Source: Lacrimispora sphenoides JCM 1415
Lineage (GTDB): Bacteria > Bacillota > Clostridia > Lachnospirales > Lachnospiraceae
Direction of reading: 5' to 3'
Length of the DNA: 64,000 nt
Assembly: GCF_900105615.1 (NCBI RefSeq)
Contig: NZ_LT630003.1
Span: 2,914,001-2,978,000, forward strand
The position numbers were made by a program, and so were the translations under genes. The notes under the pieces are model-generated. The model did not search any database. It saw nothing but the letters and a program-made list of their open reading frames with translations, and was not told the origin of the DNA. How positions within the stretch are numbered: the first letter of the stretch is position 1; every line of letters starts with the position of its first letter. Shown piece by piece: positions 33,726-42,884 of the stretch.

Positions 33726-33847
33726 CGAATCCTGAGGATTCATTCGCTCACGGGCATTCGCCCTATGAAATAGGACAGGGAAAGATTTTCTTATGTGCAG
33801 GCAAAACAAAAATCTTTCCCTGTCCTATTTCGCACTGCTCATTGCTT
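33710..33847. repeat. Structured intergenic element, copy A
   Basis: The left end is ATCCGCAG, then a 12-base-arm hairpin with one mismatch (33721-33747, GCGAACGAATCC / GGATTCATTCGC), then a long stem with perfect 23-base arms (33767-33789 and 33809-33831) and a 19-base loop. The right end is CTGCTCATTGC. The ends and the TCATTCGC / TCGCC segments recur in copy B at 62405, while the stem sequences differ. It carries no gene. Confidence 0.6.
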
Positions 33848-33860
33848 TCGTGGATATCAC

Positions 33861-33890
33861 AAAAAGCGTCTCTCCGTTAAGGAAACGCTT
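33861..33890 (-). terminator. Rho-independent terminator of the sugar ABC operon
   Basis: On the minus strand AAGCGTTTCC pairs with GGAGAGACGCTT (two mismatches) and is followed by TTTTT. It lies 18 bases after the permease stop, so transporter and sensor transcripts are largely separate. Confidence 0.65.
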
Positions 33891-33907
33891 CTTGTAAGGA
33901 TGTGGTT

Positions 33908-34876
33908 TCAATCCTTCTTTTTATTTCTTAAATAGTCGATGAATACAGCCAGGAGTATGACGATTCCTTTTACTACATATTGCCAGAAGGAATTGACATT
34001 CATCAGATTCAGCCCGTTGTTCAGAACACCGATAATAAGGCCGCCGATAATGGTTCCGCCGATCTTTCCGGAACCGCCTGCCATGGAAGTACCTCCTACC
34101 ACTACTGCTGCAATGGCATCCATTTCCGCTCCGTCACCTGCAGTCGGCTGCCCGGAGTACATGCGGGAGGCCAATACCACGCCGGCAAGACCTGCCATAA
34201 TACCGGAATATGTATGAACCAGAAGCTTTACCCTGGCTGTGCTGATGCCGGAAAATTTCGCCGCCTGGGCGTTGCCGCCCACTGCGTAGATATGGCGCCC
34301 CAGCTTTGTCTTGTTCATAATAACCGCAGTTATGATCAGGACAAATACCAGAAGTATGACTGGAGTTGGAACTCCTCCGATGTAACCGGCACCGAGGAAC
34401 TGCCATTCCTTTGTAACCACCCGCACCGGTGAACCGCCGGTATAGACATATGCCAGACCCTTTGCCACGTTCATGGTAGCAAGAGTCACGATAAACGGCG
34501 GAATCGTGGTTTTGGATATGACCACACCATTCATCATGCCCACTGCCATGCCGATGAGGATGCCAATGATGACAGCAGCAAATATGGGAAGGTTATAGCG
34601 GGCCACACAGCCGGCAGCCACACAGCCGGACAAAGCGATGATAGAACCGACGGAAAGGTCGATGCCTCCCAAAATGATGACCATGGTCATGCCGCATGCC
34701 AGGAATAAGTTCGATGAAATCTGTCTCAGCACATTGAACATATTCTTATGTGTCAGGAAGGCTCCGCTGGTCTTTGGAAATACGGATAAGAAAATACACA
34801 GGATCAGCAATGCCCCGATGATACCGATATTGTCTTTTAAGTATTGTTTTATATTTTTTTGAAGTCTTGTTGTCAT
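33908..34876 (-). CDS. Sugar ABC transporter permease, RbsC/XylH type
   Basis: The 322-residue membrane protein has about nine helices and family motifs GGIDLSVGSIIALSG, GGNAQAAKFSGIST and VVGGTSMAGGSGKIGGT. As a homodimer it forms the channel through which a monosaccharide, delivered by the binding protein, passes under ATP hydrolysis by the RbsA-type ATPase. It follows the ATPase gene by 18 bases. Gene order binding protein - ATPase - permease is usual for CUT2 importers of pentoses or hexoses. Confidence 0.93.
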   Translation of the reverse strand: MTTRLQKNIKQYLKDNIGIIGALLILCIFLSVFPKTSGAFLTHKNMFNVLRQISSNLFLACGMTMVIILGGIDLSVGSIIALSGCVAAGCVARYNLPIFAAVIIGILIGMAVGMMNGVVISKTTIPPFIVTLATMNVAKGLAYVYTGGSPVRVVTKEWQFLGAGYIGGVPTPVILLVFVLIITAVIMNKTKLGRHIYAVGGNAQAAKFSGISTARVKLLVHTYSGIMAGLAGVVLASRMYSGQPTAGDGAEMDAIAAVVVGGTSMAGGSGKIGGTIIGGLIIGVLNNGLNLMNVNSFWQYVVKGIVILLAVFIDYLRNKKKD

Positions 34877-34894
34877 TTGATTTTCCCCTCTTTC

Positions 34895-36382
34895 CTACTT
34901 TGCTGCCAGCTTCATGATCTCTTCCTGAGTGACGCTCTCCTCATGGCTGAAACAGCCTGTGATCCTGCCGTCGCACATGACATAAACCCGGTCGCTCATG
35001 TTTAAGATCTCCGGCAGCTCGGAGGAAATCATGATGATCGACATGCCGTCTTTTACCAGCTCGTTCATGATCCCGTAGATTTCTGATTTTGCCCCAACGT
35101 CCACGCCTCTGGTAGGTTCGTCAAGAATCAGGATTTTAGGAGAAGTGGCAAGCCATCTGCCGATCATGACCTTCTGTTGGTTTCCGCCGGACAAGTTTCC
35201 CATTAACTGCTCCTGAGACGGAGTTCTGGTGTCCATCAAATCGATATATTCCTGAGTGATCTTTTCTTCCTTTTTTGAATCCACCCAGATTCCTTTTATA
35301 AAGGATTTAAGCACTTCAATGGTAGAGTTAAAGCGGACGGTCTGCACCTTGTAAATTCCCTCCTGCTTCCTGTCCTCCGGCACCAGAGCGATTCCGTATT
35401 TCATGGCATCAACGGGAGATTTGATTTTCACTTCCCTGCCTTCCACGTATATCGTTCCGGTAGAACCCGCGGTAAGGCCGAAGATGCATTTTATGGCTTC
35501 ACTGCGCCCTGCCCCCACAAGTCCTGCAAATCCTATGATTTCTCCTTTGCGCAGCTCAAAGCTGGCTCCCTTTACCATGTTTCCGTCTGCAATATTTTCA
35601 CATTTTAATACTACTTCGCCTGGTTCCAGATAATCACGGGTATAGTACTTGGTCAGCTCCCGGCCGACCATCATGGCGATCAGCTTATCTCTCGTCGTAT
35701 CCTTAACAACTTCCGTTCCTACAAAAGCACCATCCCGCAATACGGTCACCCTGTCACAGATCTGCTCCAGTTCATCCATTTTGTGGGAAATGTAAATGAT
35801 GCCTACGCCTTTCTTTGTCAGCGCCCGCATGGTCTTAAAAAGGAACTCCACTTCTTTATCCGAAATAGAAGAGGTCGGTTCATCCATAACCAGGATCTTT
35901 GAATGATAGGAGATCGCTTTTACGATCTCCACCATCTGCTGCTGGGCGATCGTCAAATTCTTAACGAGTGCATCTGCATGAATGTTCATATGATAGTCAT
36001 CAAGTAATTCCTGGGCGTCCTTTTCCATGGCTTCATGGTTGATCCAGCCGCCCTTCCCCGGCTCCCGTCCCAGAAAGATATTTTCCGCTACGGTCATATG
36101 AGGTACCAGTACCAGCTCCTGATGAATGATGGAGATACCGTTTTCATGGGAGGTGTTTACCCCGTCAATAATCACCTTCTGGCCATCAATGAAAATCTCT
36201 CCCTCTTCCGCTATATAAATGCCGCCCAAAACCTTTATCAGCGTAGACTTTCCGGCTCCGTTCTCCCCAAGAAGCGCATGGACTTCACCGGTACGGAGTT
36301 CTAAATCCACTCCTAGAAGCGCCTTTACTCCCGGAAAGGATTTATGGATATTTTTCATCTGAAGCAGAATCTTTTCGCTCAT
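34895..36382 (-). CDS. Sugar ABC transporter ATP-binding protein, RbsA/MglA type
   Basis: The 495-residue protein has two tandem ATPase domains. The first has Walker A GENGAGKST (about residue 39) and Walker B LVMDEPTSSISD. The second has the altered Walker A GLVGAGRSE, usual in this family, then signature LSGGNQQKV and LILDEPTRGVDVGAKSEIY. It energises import with the RbsC-type permease. A small GC hairpin separates it from the binding-protein gene upstream. The substrate is inferred from the co-located isomerase, kinase and aldolase, not from this protein. Confidence 0.94.
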   Translation of the reverse strand: MSEKILLQMKNIHKSFPGVKALLGVDLELRTGEVHALLGENGAGKSTLIKVLGGIYIAEEGEIFIDGQKVIIDGVNTSHENGISIIHQELVLVPHMTVAENIFLGREPGKGGWINHEAMEKDAQELLDDYHMNIHADALVKNLTIAQQQMVEIVKAISYHSKILVMDEPTSSISDKEVEFLFKTMRALTKKGVGIIYISHKMDELEQICDRVTVLRDGAFVGTEVVKDTTRDKLIAMMVGRELTKYYTRDYLEPGEVVLKCENIADGNMVKGASFELRKGEIIGFAGLVGAGRSEAIKCIFGLTAGSTGTIYVEGREVKIKSPVDAMKYGIALVPEDRKQEGIYKVQTVRFNSTIEVLKSFIKGIWVDSKKEEKITQEYIDLMDTRTPSQEQLMGNLSGGNQQKVMIGRWLATSPKILILDEPTRGVDVGAKSEIYGIMNELVKDGMSIIMISSELPEILNMSDRVYVMCDGRITGCFSHEESVTQEEIMKLAAK

Positions 36383-36439
36383 AAATTCACCTGCCTGTTC
36401 TAATGATTGTTTTGTCTTCTGGGATTTACCGTTTTAAAG

Positions 36440-36452
36440 CGCCCGGAGGGCG
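36440..36452 (-). terminator. Small GC hairpin between binding protein and ATPase genes
   Basis: CGCCC-TCC-GGGCG with a following CTTT on the minus strand. Such hairpins often attenuate transcription or protect the abundant binding-protein message. The short stem makes this tentative. Confidence 0.35.
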
Positions 36453-36513
36453 TCCCAAACCCAATGTTTCTCCTGTTTTGAGACACCCTCCTACAGCACT
36501 TTCCATATTTCTT

Positions 36514-37599
36514 TTACTGCCAGCCGTCTGTTCCGAAATCCTTTACATTATCAGATGTGATCAGGAAGGTTTCTACCGGATAACGGTCATCTACTTTATC
36601 ACCATTTAAATAGGAATACATAATATTGACTGCAGATTGTGCGATCTTAACCGGAGACTGTGCGCCGCTTCCTTCAATAAGGGAATCGCCGGAAGCCATC
36701 TCTGCCTTGATATCAGGAGAACCGTCTACGCCGTAGATCTTGCAGTCCTTGATTCCTGCTGCATTCGCTGCTGCCAGAGCTCCAAGTGCTGTCGGATCGT
36801 TGCCGCCGAAGATGGCAACTACATCGCCGTGTGCCTGGAGAAGGTCTTCTGCTATGCCCATGGCAACCTGTAAGTTGCCCTTTGCATCCTGCTGGGCTAC
36901 GATGTTAAAGTTATGTCCTTTAATTGCTTCCAGGAAACCGTTGGTTCTGTCGGTTACAGAATTCATGGTAGGGGAATCAAGAACAATGATATCTCCGCCC
37001 TCCGGACATTTCTTAACCAGGTCTTCGCCGCATACGAAACCGGCATTATAGTTATCGGATCCTGTGTAGGAAATCAGATAAGACAAATCAGCCACTTCCG
37101 TATCAAAACCTACGATGGGAACATTTGCCGTCTTTAACTGATCCAGGGCCGGCAGTATGCCTTCCGCTTCCGCCGGGTTCATGAACATGGCATCAATACT
37201 CTGGGAAATCAAATCCTCCACCTGAGTGATCTGAAGGGTTACATCATTAGCAGGGTCCACAGAAATAAGCTCATCGCCCTGGGCCTCAACCATTTCCCGC
37301 ATGGTCTTCTCAATGGTAACGAAAAAGGGGTTTGTACCATCCATACAGGTATATCCGAATTTGTAGTGTTTGCTAGAATCCTTTTTCTTCACATTGGCAT
37401 CAGCCATATTGACGCCGGATTCGGATTTTACCGCTGCCTTTGTCTCTGCAGCTGCTTTTGTCTCTGCTGCCGTAGTGGCAGCTGCCGTAGTCTCAGGCGC
37501 TTTCGTCTCTGGCTCCCCATTGCTGCACCCTGCCAGAGAGATTCCTGCAAGAGCTGCACAAATCAACATTGCCGTTAATTTTTTTGTGCTTTTTTTCAT
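36514..37599 (-). CDS. Sugar ABC transporter substrate-binding lipoprotein
   Basis: The 361-residue protein has a lipobox (SLAGCSNG) and an Ala/Thr/Glu-Lys linker (residues 28-65). A type I periplasmic-binding domain follows (YTCMDGTNPFFVTIEK, FGGNDPTALGALAAANAAG, IYGVDGSPDIKAEM). It captures a monosaccharide for the RbsA/RbsC-type importer. It is paralogous to the presumed sensor protein at 32710. The upstream region 37600-37756 has TACAAGGAGG before the ATG and a dyad motif (37701-37714), indicating a promoter for the transporter separate from the catabolic genes. Confidence 0.92.
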   Translation of the reverse strand: MKKSTKKLTAMLICAALAGISLAGCSNGEPETKAPETTAAATTAAETKAAAETKAAVKSESGVNMADANVKKKDSSKHYKFGYTCMDGTNPFFVTIEKTMREMVEAQGDELISVDPANDVTLQITQVEDLISQSIDAMFMNPAEAEGILPALDQLKTANVPIVGFDTEVADLSYLISYTGSDNYNAGFVCGEDLVKKCPEGGDIIVLDSPTMNSVTDRTNGFLEAIKGHNFNIVAQQDAKGNLQVAMGIAEDLLQAHGDVVAIFGGNDPTALGALAAANAAGIKDCKIYGVDGSPDIKAEMASGDSLIEGSGAQSPVKIAQSAVNIMYSYLNGDKVDDRYPVETFLITSDNVKDFGTDGWQ

Positions 37600-37700
37600 G
37601 TTACTTCCTCCTTGTACACAATATGTTTGTTGTATTTGCTACATTTTTATCATATCATGAGTTTATTTTTAAAACATGTGCACAATGTAATGAGTTTTAT

Positions 37701-37714
37701 ATGACAAATGTAAC
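37701..37714. promoter_or_regulatory. Dyad motif upstream of the sugar importer
   Basis: ATGACAAATGTAAC resembles the perfect dyad ATGACA-N2-TGTCAT at 40544 upstream of the kinase gene, with TTGTCAT-like halves in both. Shared position near two promoters of one module suggests an operator, perhaps for the response regulator. Confidence 0.4.
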
Positions 37715-37756
37715 ATTCTTATGCTGCTCTCTTGAGAATCCGGGTTTTCCAACGCC

Positions 37757-38437
37757 TTATTCCGCTGCCGGATATTCGTTACAAAGAAGACGGTAGGGAG
37801 GCTCATCCTCTTCAATTTCCGGGAAACGCCCGGCAGGCAGGTAAAACCGGTTATCCCCGTTGTCGTCGTTGCACATGGAAACCTCTCCCAAAAGTACAGG
37901 ACCGGTTCCCGGCTCCAGTTCAAAATCATGGTACAGTCCCGGATAGATGGTAATGCTTTCTCCCGGACACAGCTTTACCTGGGTCCCTGCAGCCACCTTG
38001 TATTCCCGCCCGTCACTGTGAACGGTCACATCCGTATCCGCAAATTCCCCATCTGATGTGGACTCATAGACACGGATGAGCACATTTCCTCCGCCCCGGT
38101 TGATAATGTCCTCCATTTTCGTCCAGTGAAAATGCATGGCTGCGGATTGCCCTTCCTTAATATAAAGCAGCTTTTCCGCATATGGCTTTGTATATTTCTC
38201 CATGTTCACATTTCCGTTTCGCAGTGTGATCAGAGAAAATCCCACCTTATCAAAGTCGCCCATTCCAAAATCCGTAATATCCCAGCCCAGCATGTTGTCA
38301 CGGATCTCATCATAGTCATGGCCTGTTTTCTTCCACTCTTCCGGCGTAAAATGGCAAAATGGGGGAAGGGCAAAACCGCATGCCTTAGCCATCTCTTCCA
38401 TATCCCTTAATGCTTTGTTAATTTCTGAACGTTTCAT
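37757..38437 (-). CDS. D-lyxose/D-mannose ketol-isomerase family protein
   Basis: The 226-residue cupin-type isomerase has a metal site readable as His102, His104 and Glu109 (MHFHWTKMED) and His170 (GLYHDFEL). This matches the spacing of characterised D-lyxose isomerases, whose ligands sit at almost the same residue numbers in the E. coli O157 enzyme. The family converts D-lyxose to D-xylulose and D-mannose to D-fructose with Mn2+. It lies 11 bases after the aldolase stop with AAGGAGG before its start. It would make the ketose for the PfkB kinase and aldolase encoded upstream in the same operon. Confidence 0.88.
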   Translation of the reverse strand: MKRSEINKALRDMEEMAKACGFALPPFCHFTPEEWKKTGHDYDEIRDNMLGWDITDFGMGDFDKVGFSLITLRNGNVNMEKYTKPYAEKLLYIKEGQSAAMHFHWTKMEDIINRGGGNVLIRVYESTSDGEFADTDVTVHSDGREYKVAAGTQVKLCPGESITIYPGLYHDFELEPGTGPVLLGEVSMCNDDNGDNRFYLPAGRFPEIEEDEPPYRLLCNEYPAAE

Positions 38438-38448
38438 CGGAAACCTCC

Positions 38449-39309
38449 TTATTTCAAATTGGAAAATACTTTTATGGTATGAAGCACATCCTTCTTCATG
38501 GCTTCAATTCCCCATAAGGTCACATCATGATAATATACATATCCTTCCGACTCCATGGCCTTTTCTTTTACATGCATTCCGCCTGCCTTCGCTAAGTATG
38601 TATAATAATTGATCTTGCGGACGCCGTTATTGATGCACTTACGGAAGTCCTGGTCACTGACACCGGAGCCTCCATGCATGACAATGGGAAGTCCGATCCT
38701 GTTTTTTATCTGACTGATCCGGTCAAAATCCAGCTTTGGTTCCGTAATGTAAAGTCCGTGAACCGTTCCAAAGGAGCATGCCAGGGCATCGGTTCCCGTG
38801 GTTTTTACAAATCTCTCCGCCTGCTCCGGGTCCGTGTAGCAGCCTTCCGTTGCTTCTCCCTCTTCTCCCTCCCCTATACTGGAGAATTCCTGTCTTCCCA
38901 TGGCGCCGATTTCCGCTTCCACAGATGCCCCGTATGTCCCTGCCATCTCGACTGCGATCCGTGTGTTGGCTGCATTCTCCTCAAAGGACAGGGCAGAGCC
39001 GTCATACATGACTGAAGTAAATCCCATATCCAGGGCCTTCTTCAGTATGCTTAAATCATCGCCGTGATCCAGATGCACTGCTACCGGTACGGAAGCTCTT
39101 TCTGCCATCATGAGCATAATAGGACCTATGACCTTCATGGGGATGATGGCCTCATGTACCGGGGCAAATTGCAGGATTACCGGCTGGTTTAATTCTTCCG
39201 AGGCTTCAAGCACCGCCTGGATCCCTTCCAGGGAAGTAATGTTAAATGCCCCAATTGCTATGTTTTTTACTTCCGCCAGCTCTAAAATTGCCTTCATTGT
39301 GATCAGCAT
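38449..39309 (-). CDS. Class II ketose-bisphosphate (fructose/tagatose-type) aldolase
   Basis: From the ATG at 39309 (AGGAGG at eight bases) the product is 286 residues, the normal length of zinc class II aldolases. Metal and catalytic motifs are VAVHLDHGDD (His and Asp), FGTVHGLY (His) and MHGGSGVSDQDF (His and phosphate-binding Gly-rich loop). It cleaves a ketose phosphate to dihydroxyacetone phosphate and an aldehyde. Specificity between fructose, tagatose or ketose 1-phosphates is not decided by these motifs. It is the second gene of the catabolic operon, 29 bases downstream of the kinase. Confidence 0.9.
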   Translation of the reverse strand: MLITMKAILELAEVKNIAIGAFNITSLEGIQAVLEASEELNQPVILQFAPVHEAIIPMKVIGPIMLMMAERASVPVAVHLDHGDDLSILKKALDMGFTSVMYDGSALSFEENAANTRIAVEMAGTYGASVEAEIGAMGRQEFSSIGEGEEGEATEGCYTDPEQAERFVKTTGTDALACSFGTVHGLYITEPKLDFDRISQIKNRIGLPIVMHGGSGVSDQDFRKCINNGVRKINYYTYLAKAGGMHVKEKAMESEGYVYYHDVTLWGIEAMKKDVLHTIKVFSNLK

Positions 39310-39338
39310 ATCTTTTTCCTCCTGTTTCATAATTTTTA

Positions 39339-40454
39339 TTATGGGTGTATGATGTTCTGTTGTTCCCACCCGTTTTCAATCTTTTCCCTAAGAGCCTCAA
39401 AGGGCAGAAGTCCGCTGATGGCATCATAAGCCGTCACACAGGAGGCTCCTGTTGCCGCTGCAAGCTCCAGACATTCCTCCGGTCTTGATCCATCTAACAT
39501 TGCCTTTATAAACGCAGCAATGCTCGTATCCCCTGCCCCGGTGGCTGAAAGGATCCGGTCAGGAACAAAGCTGTTCTGGAAACAGGCAATTGAACCCCAG
39601 CCTTCCAGAAAATGCTCCGGTGCGGTTTTTAAATACATGCCGGCCGCTCCACATTTTAGCAATACGGTTTTTGCTCCCAGATTAAGCGCCCGGTCCGCAA
39701 GGATCTCCACATCCTCGCTTAAGGAAAGTATGGATGTAACGTCTTCTCCGCCTGCCCTTTCCTGCCATTTGTCATACAACTTTTTATCCAGCATATACCC
39801 CAGCTCTTCAATGCTTGGAACAAAGAAATCCACGTAAGGAAGTACAGATGCCAGGATCCTCTCCCAGTCACAGCCAGCCGCCTCAGAATCAGGATCAACT
39901 GCCGTTAAATCCAGGGATGTGGTAAGGGAAAGCTCCTTGATCTTTCTAAAAAGGCTGACCAGTTCTTCCCCGTTGTTCTCGTAAAATCTGCGCATCAGCG
40001 TGGGATATCCAAAATGAAAATGGGAAGCCCCTGACACCTGCTCAAAATCCACGTCCATGCAGCAAAACGTATCATTGCACCCGGGATCGTGGATAAAAAA
40101 CCGGTCAAAACCCTTTGGAGCTATCACCACCGTGTAGGATGTGGATTCCCCCTCCACTGCCGGAATGCTGCTCTCACATCCGCTCTGCCTGATCTTTTCT
40201 TTTAATATCAGGCCGAAGTCATCATTTCCGACCTTTGCCATCAAAAGCACGTCAGCTCCTAAGGCATGAAGACCCAGCCCCGTATTGGAAACAGCCCCGC
40301 CTGTGGATATCTGTGCCTTTCCCACACGCAAAAGCTTTCCCGGACGCAAAAGAGCAGAAAACTTCTGATCACCGCTGTTGTTAAATACCGGCGTAATGTC
40401 CAGGGAAATATGTCCGGCCACTATAACTTTTTTCTTCCCTTCCTGATATTTCAT
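39339..40454 (-). CDS. PfkB-family carbohydrate kinase
   Basis: The 371-residue kinase has the two family signatures: STGGAVSNTGLGLHALGADV near residue 51 (in part STGGAVSNTGLGL) and the catalytic ATGAGDTSIAAF, where Asp is the general base. PfkB proteins phosphorylate ribose, fructose, tagatose 6-phosphate and similar substrates. With an isomerase giving a ketose and a class II aldolase next, it likely makes the ketose phosphate that the aldolase splits. AAAGGGGG lies upstream of the ATG. It is the first gene of the operon, which begins after the 500-base region shared with the divergent chemoreceptor. Confidence 0.9.
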   Translation of the reverse strand: MKYQEGKKKVIVAGHISLDITPVFNNSGDQKFSALLRPGKLLRVGKAQISTGGAVSNTGLGLHALGADVLLMAKVGNDDFGLILKEKIRQSGCESSIPAVEGESTSYTVVIAPKGFDRFFIHDPGCNDTFCCMDVDFEQVSGASHFHFGYPTLMRRFYENNGEELVSLFRKIKELSLTTSLDLTAVDPDSEAAGCDWERILASVLPYVDFFVPSIEELGYMLDKKLYDKWQERAGGEDVTSILSLSEDVEILADRALNLGAKTVLLKCGAAGMYLKTAPEHFLEGWGSIACFQNSFVPDRILSATGAGDTSIAAFIKAMLDGSRPEECLELAAATGASCVTAYDAISGLLPFEALREKIENGWEQQNIIHP

Positions 40455-40543
40455 GTTTAACCCCCTTTCTCTGTAATCATCATAACAACTTCAAGGAAAA
40501 AGTCAATATTTTTTATGCATTAATTACTAATGTAATTAGATAT

Positions 40544-40557
40544 ATGACATTTGTCAT
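40544..40557. promoter_or_regulatory. Perfect dyad upstream of the kinase operon
   Basis: ATGACA-TT-TGTCAT lies 90 bases before the kinase start and 160 bases before the chemoreceptor promoter. A related site is at 37701. It is a candidate operator for the sugar regulon. Confidence 0.45.
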
Positions 40558-40717
40558 GTGTATATTGCACAATTATTTTAAATAGTCAATCGGATATTCG
40601 CAATCCGCAGCGCTAAATTGCTCATCAAAATTAAATGTTCAAAATTTTATAAAAAATACCTTTTATTTTCCACGAAAATAATTTTATATTCTATCATTAA
40701 TACTATTTTTCTTTAGA

Positions 40718-40747
40718 TTGACAAACAATAATCTTGTATTATATAAT
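40718..40747 (+). promoter_or_regulatory. Sigma-A-type promoter of the chemoreceptor gene
   Basis: TTGACA (40718-40723) and TATAAT (40742-40747) with 18-base spacing. Transcription would start near 40754 and leave a leader of about 200 bases before the coding start. I could not assign the leader to a known riboswitch. A 75-codon open frame here covers the promoter itself and is not a gene. The remainder of 40455-40717 is AT-rich and holds only the dyad at 40544. Confidence 0.75.
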
Positions 40748-40956
40748 GAACAATGTCGATATTTGTCTAAAAATGGATGGCAGAAATCTGGTAAAACCAC
40801 TGCCATAGGATGTTCACAAAATATTGATTCATATTGTATACCGAAGACGGAGCCTCAGACGTTGTATGTATACACCAATACATGTTTTGAGGAACATATC
40901 AACCAAATGGAAACGATCATACATAAGAAAATGATGAAAAACTAGGAGGTATCAGT

Positions 40957-42732
40957 ATGAAGAAATTCAAAGACTACAGTATTACCAAAAAATTGCTTAC
41001 AGCCTTTCTCAGCATGGTATTTATTATGCTTGTAATCGGCATCACAGGGGTTTGGGGCATGTCCCAAATCAACAAGAAGGACACCTTTTTGTACAAAGAG
41101 CAGACGGTTCCCATGAAGGACTTAATCATTGCCACCAAAAATCTGTATCAGCTTCGTGCAGATGCCAACGCTATGGCCAGCCATGCCGGTGATACCATGG
41201 AACTGGAATCTCTGGAGAAAAGCTATGTGGAAGCAAAGAACAACTTTCTTAGTAGTTCCGCCGAGTACCGGACAAGTATCAAGAATTCAGAAGCTCTCGC
41301 TTTAATAGACGAGGCAACTCAATTATTTACGGATTCCTTTGATCCCTCCATCCAAAAATGCTTAAACGTAGCCAAACAAGGGTCTAAGGACACGGCATTA
41401 CACGCTTTCGATAATGAGAAGGACAACATCCAAAGGATGTTTGATAACTTTGACAAGCTGGTGGATGTCCGGATGAGGGTGGCTAGCGAGACCAGTGAAA
41501 ACAACGATTCTACTGCGTTCATCCTGACGGCTGTTCTTTGCCTCATCATTTTAGCAGGAACAGCCATTGCCATATACCTGGGCTTGAGAATTTCCCGTAT
41601 GATCAGCCTGCCGATCGGACAGATTGTACAGGCTGCCGATAAAATCGCTCTTGGGCATGTGGCTGTTGACTTAAAGGATGTTAACTCCAAAGATGAGACC
41701 GGTCAGCTTGCCGCCTCTTTTACCACTATGCTGGCTGGCATCCGGGATCAGGTGCTCATTGCCGAAAAAATCAGCAACGGAGATTTTACACAGGAAGTTC
41801 CCCTTCGTTCTGAGGATGATGTGCTCGGACTTGCCCTCCGAAAGATCGAGAAGGATCTCAACCGGACTCTGCTTCTTATAAACACAGCAGCCGATCAGGT
41901 AAACTCCGGCGCAGGACAGGTATCCTCCGCAGCACAGGCCCTGGCTTCCGGTTCTACGGAACAAGCCGCAACCGTGGAAGAGCTTAACGCTGCCATAGCC
42001 ACAGTAGCAAAACAGGCCAGCCAGAATGCGGATAATGTCCGTTTGGCATCTGAGTACGTAGAACAGAATGCAGCCGGAGTCAACGAAAGCAATATACGCA
42101 TGCAAAGCCTGAATGCATCTATGAATAAGATCAACGCAACTTCCGAAGAAATTTCCAGCATCACAAAAGTGATTGAGGACATCGCCTTCCAGACAAATAT
42201 TCTTGCATTAAATGCCGCCATTGAGGCCGCCCGTGCCGGCAGCGCCGGAAAGGGGTTTGCAGTGGTAGCGGATGAGGTTCGGAACCTTGCAACCAAATCT
42301 GCGGATGCGGCAAAGGAAACGGCAAACCTCATCGTTCATTCCGTAGAAGCAGTTACCGAGGGCAGACAGATGACAGCTGATTCCGCTAAAATCCTTCAGG
42401 AAGTAGAAGAAAAATCAAAGTTTTTGGAACAGGCGATCCGGGAAATTGAATCCGCTTCTTCCCAGCAGGTGGTGGCAATCGACCAGATCAACCAGGGCCT
42501 GTCACAGGTTTCTGCAGTCATACAGACAAATGCAGCAACCGCAGAAGAAAGCTCCGCTTCCAGTGAAGAGCTGGCCGCACAGTCTGAGACATTGCAGCAG
42601 GAAGTTGGAAAATTCAAATTAAACGGGGAACAAACGGATTTTCATAAGGAATACATTCCTTCCTTTGAGAGCGCAGAACCGGAATTTTATACTAACACTT
42701 CAACACTCTATGATTACTCCGGTAAATATTGA
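40957..42732 (+). CDS. Methyl-accepting chemotaxis protein
   Basis: The 591-residue receptor has a first membrane helix (residues 13-33), a four-helix-bundle extracytoplasmic domain of the 4HB_MCP type (35-185), a second membrane helix (190-210), a HAMP domain ([25 protein letters not shown]) and a long signalling coiled coil. The conserved hairpin tip reads [29 protein letters not shown]. It regulates CheA through CheW. ACTAGGAGG lies just before the ATG. Its divergence from the sugar operon suggests that it helps the cell move towards that sugar, but the 4HB domain itself does not show the ligand. Confidence 0.95.
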   Translation: MKKFKDYSITKKLLTAFLSMVFIMLVIGITGVWGMSQINKKDTFLYKEQTVPMKDLIIATKNLYQLRADANAMASHAGDTMELESLEKSYVEAKNNFLSSSAEYRTSIKNSEALALIDEATQLFTDSFDPSIQKCLNVAKQGSKDTALHAFDNEKDNIQRMFDNFDKLVDVRMRVASETSENNDSTAFILTAVLCLIILAGTAIAIYLGLRISRMISLPIGQIVQAADKIALGHVAVDLKDVNSKDETGQLAASFTTMLAGIRDQVLIAEKISNGDFTQEVPLRSEDDVLGLALRKIEKDLNRTLLLINTAADQVNSGAGQVSSAAQALASGSTEQAATVEELNAAIATVAKQASQNADNVRLASEYVEQNAAGVNESNIRMQSLNASMNKINATSEEISSITKVIEDIAFQTNILALNAAIEAARAGSAGKGFAVVADEVRNLATKSADAAKETANLIVHSVEAVTEGRQMTADSAKILQEVEEKSKFLEQAIREIESASSQQVVAIDQINQGLSQVSAVIQTNAATAEESSASSEELAAQSETLQQEVGKFKLNGEQTDFHKEYIPSFESAEPEFYTNTSTLYDYSGKY

Positions 42733-42795
42733 TCAAGAATACATTCTCAGATTACATAGGGCACCATAAAATAGCCTCACAACAAAATTGTAAAT

Positions 42796-42846
42796 AAAAA
42801 ATGAGCTTTGATTGGTCTAATTGCCACACTCAAAGCTCATTTTTTT
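42796..42846. terminator. Bidirectional terminator between chemoreceptor and ABC-F genes
   Basis: AAAAAATGAGCTTTGA pairs with TCAAAGCTCATTTTTT around an 18-base loop. A-tract and T-tract on either side serve both converging genes. Confidence 0.85.
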
Positions 42847-42884
42847 ATTCCGACTCTTATGCAAACTTATATATTAACAGGCTT

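Noticed and set aside
40590..40625. Third copy of the structured intergenic element
   Set aside because: ATCCGCAG and TTGCTCAT are present within 30 bases, but no long stem lies between them; at most a decayed remnant.
40718..40945. 75-codon open frame upstream of the chemoreceptor
   Set aside because: It starts in the -35 box and covers the promoter and leader of the next gene; no ribosome binding site.
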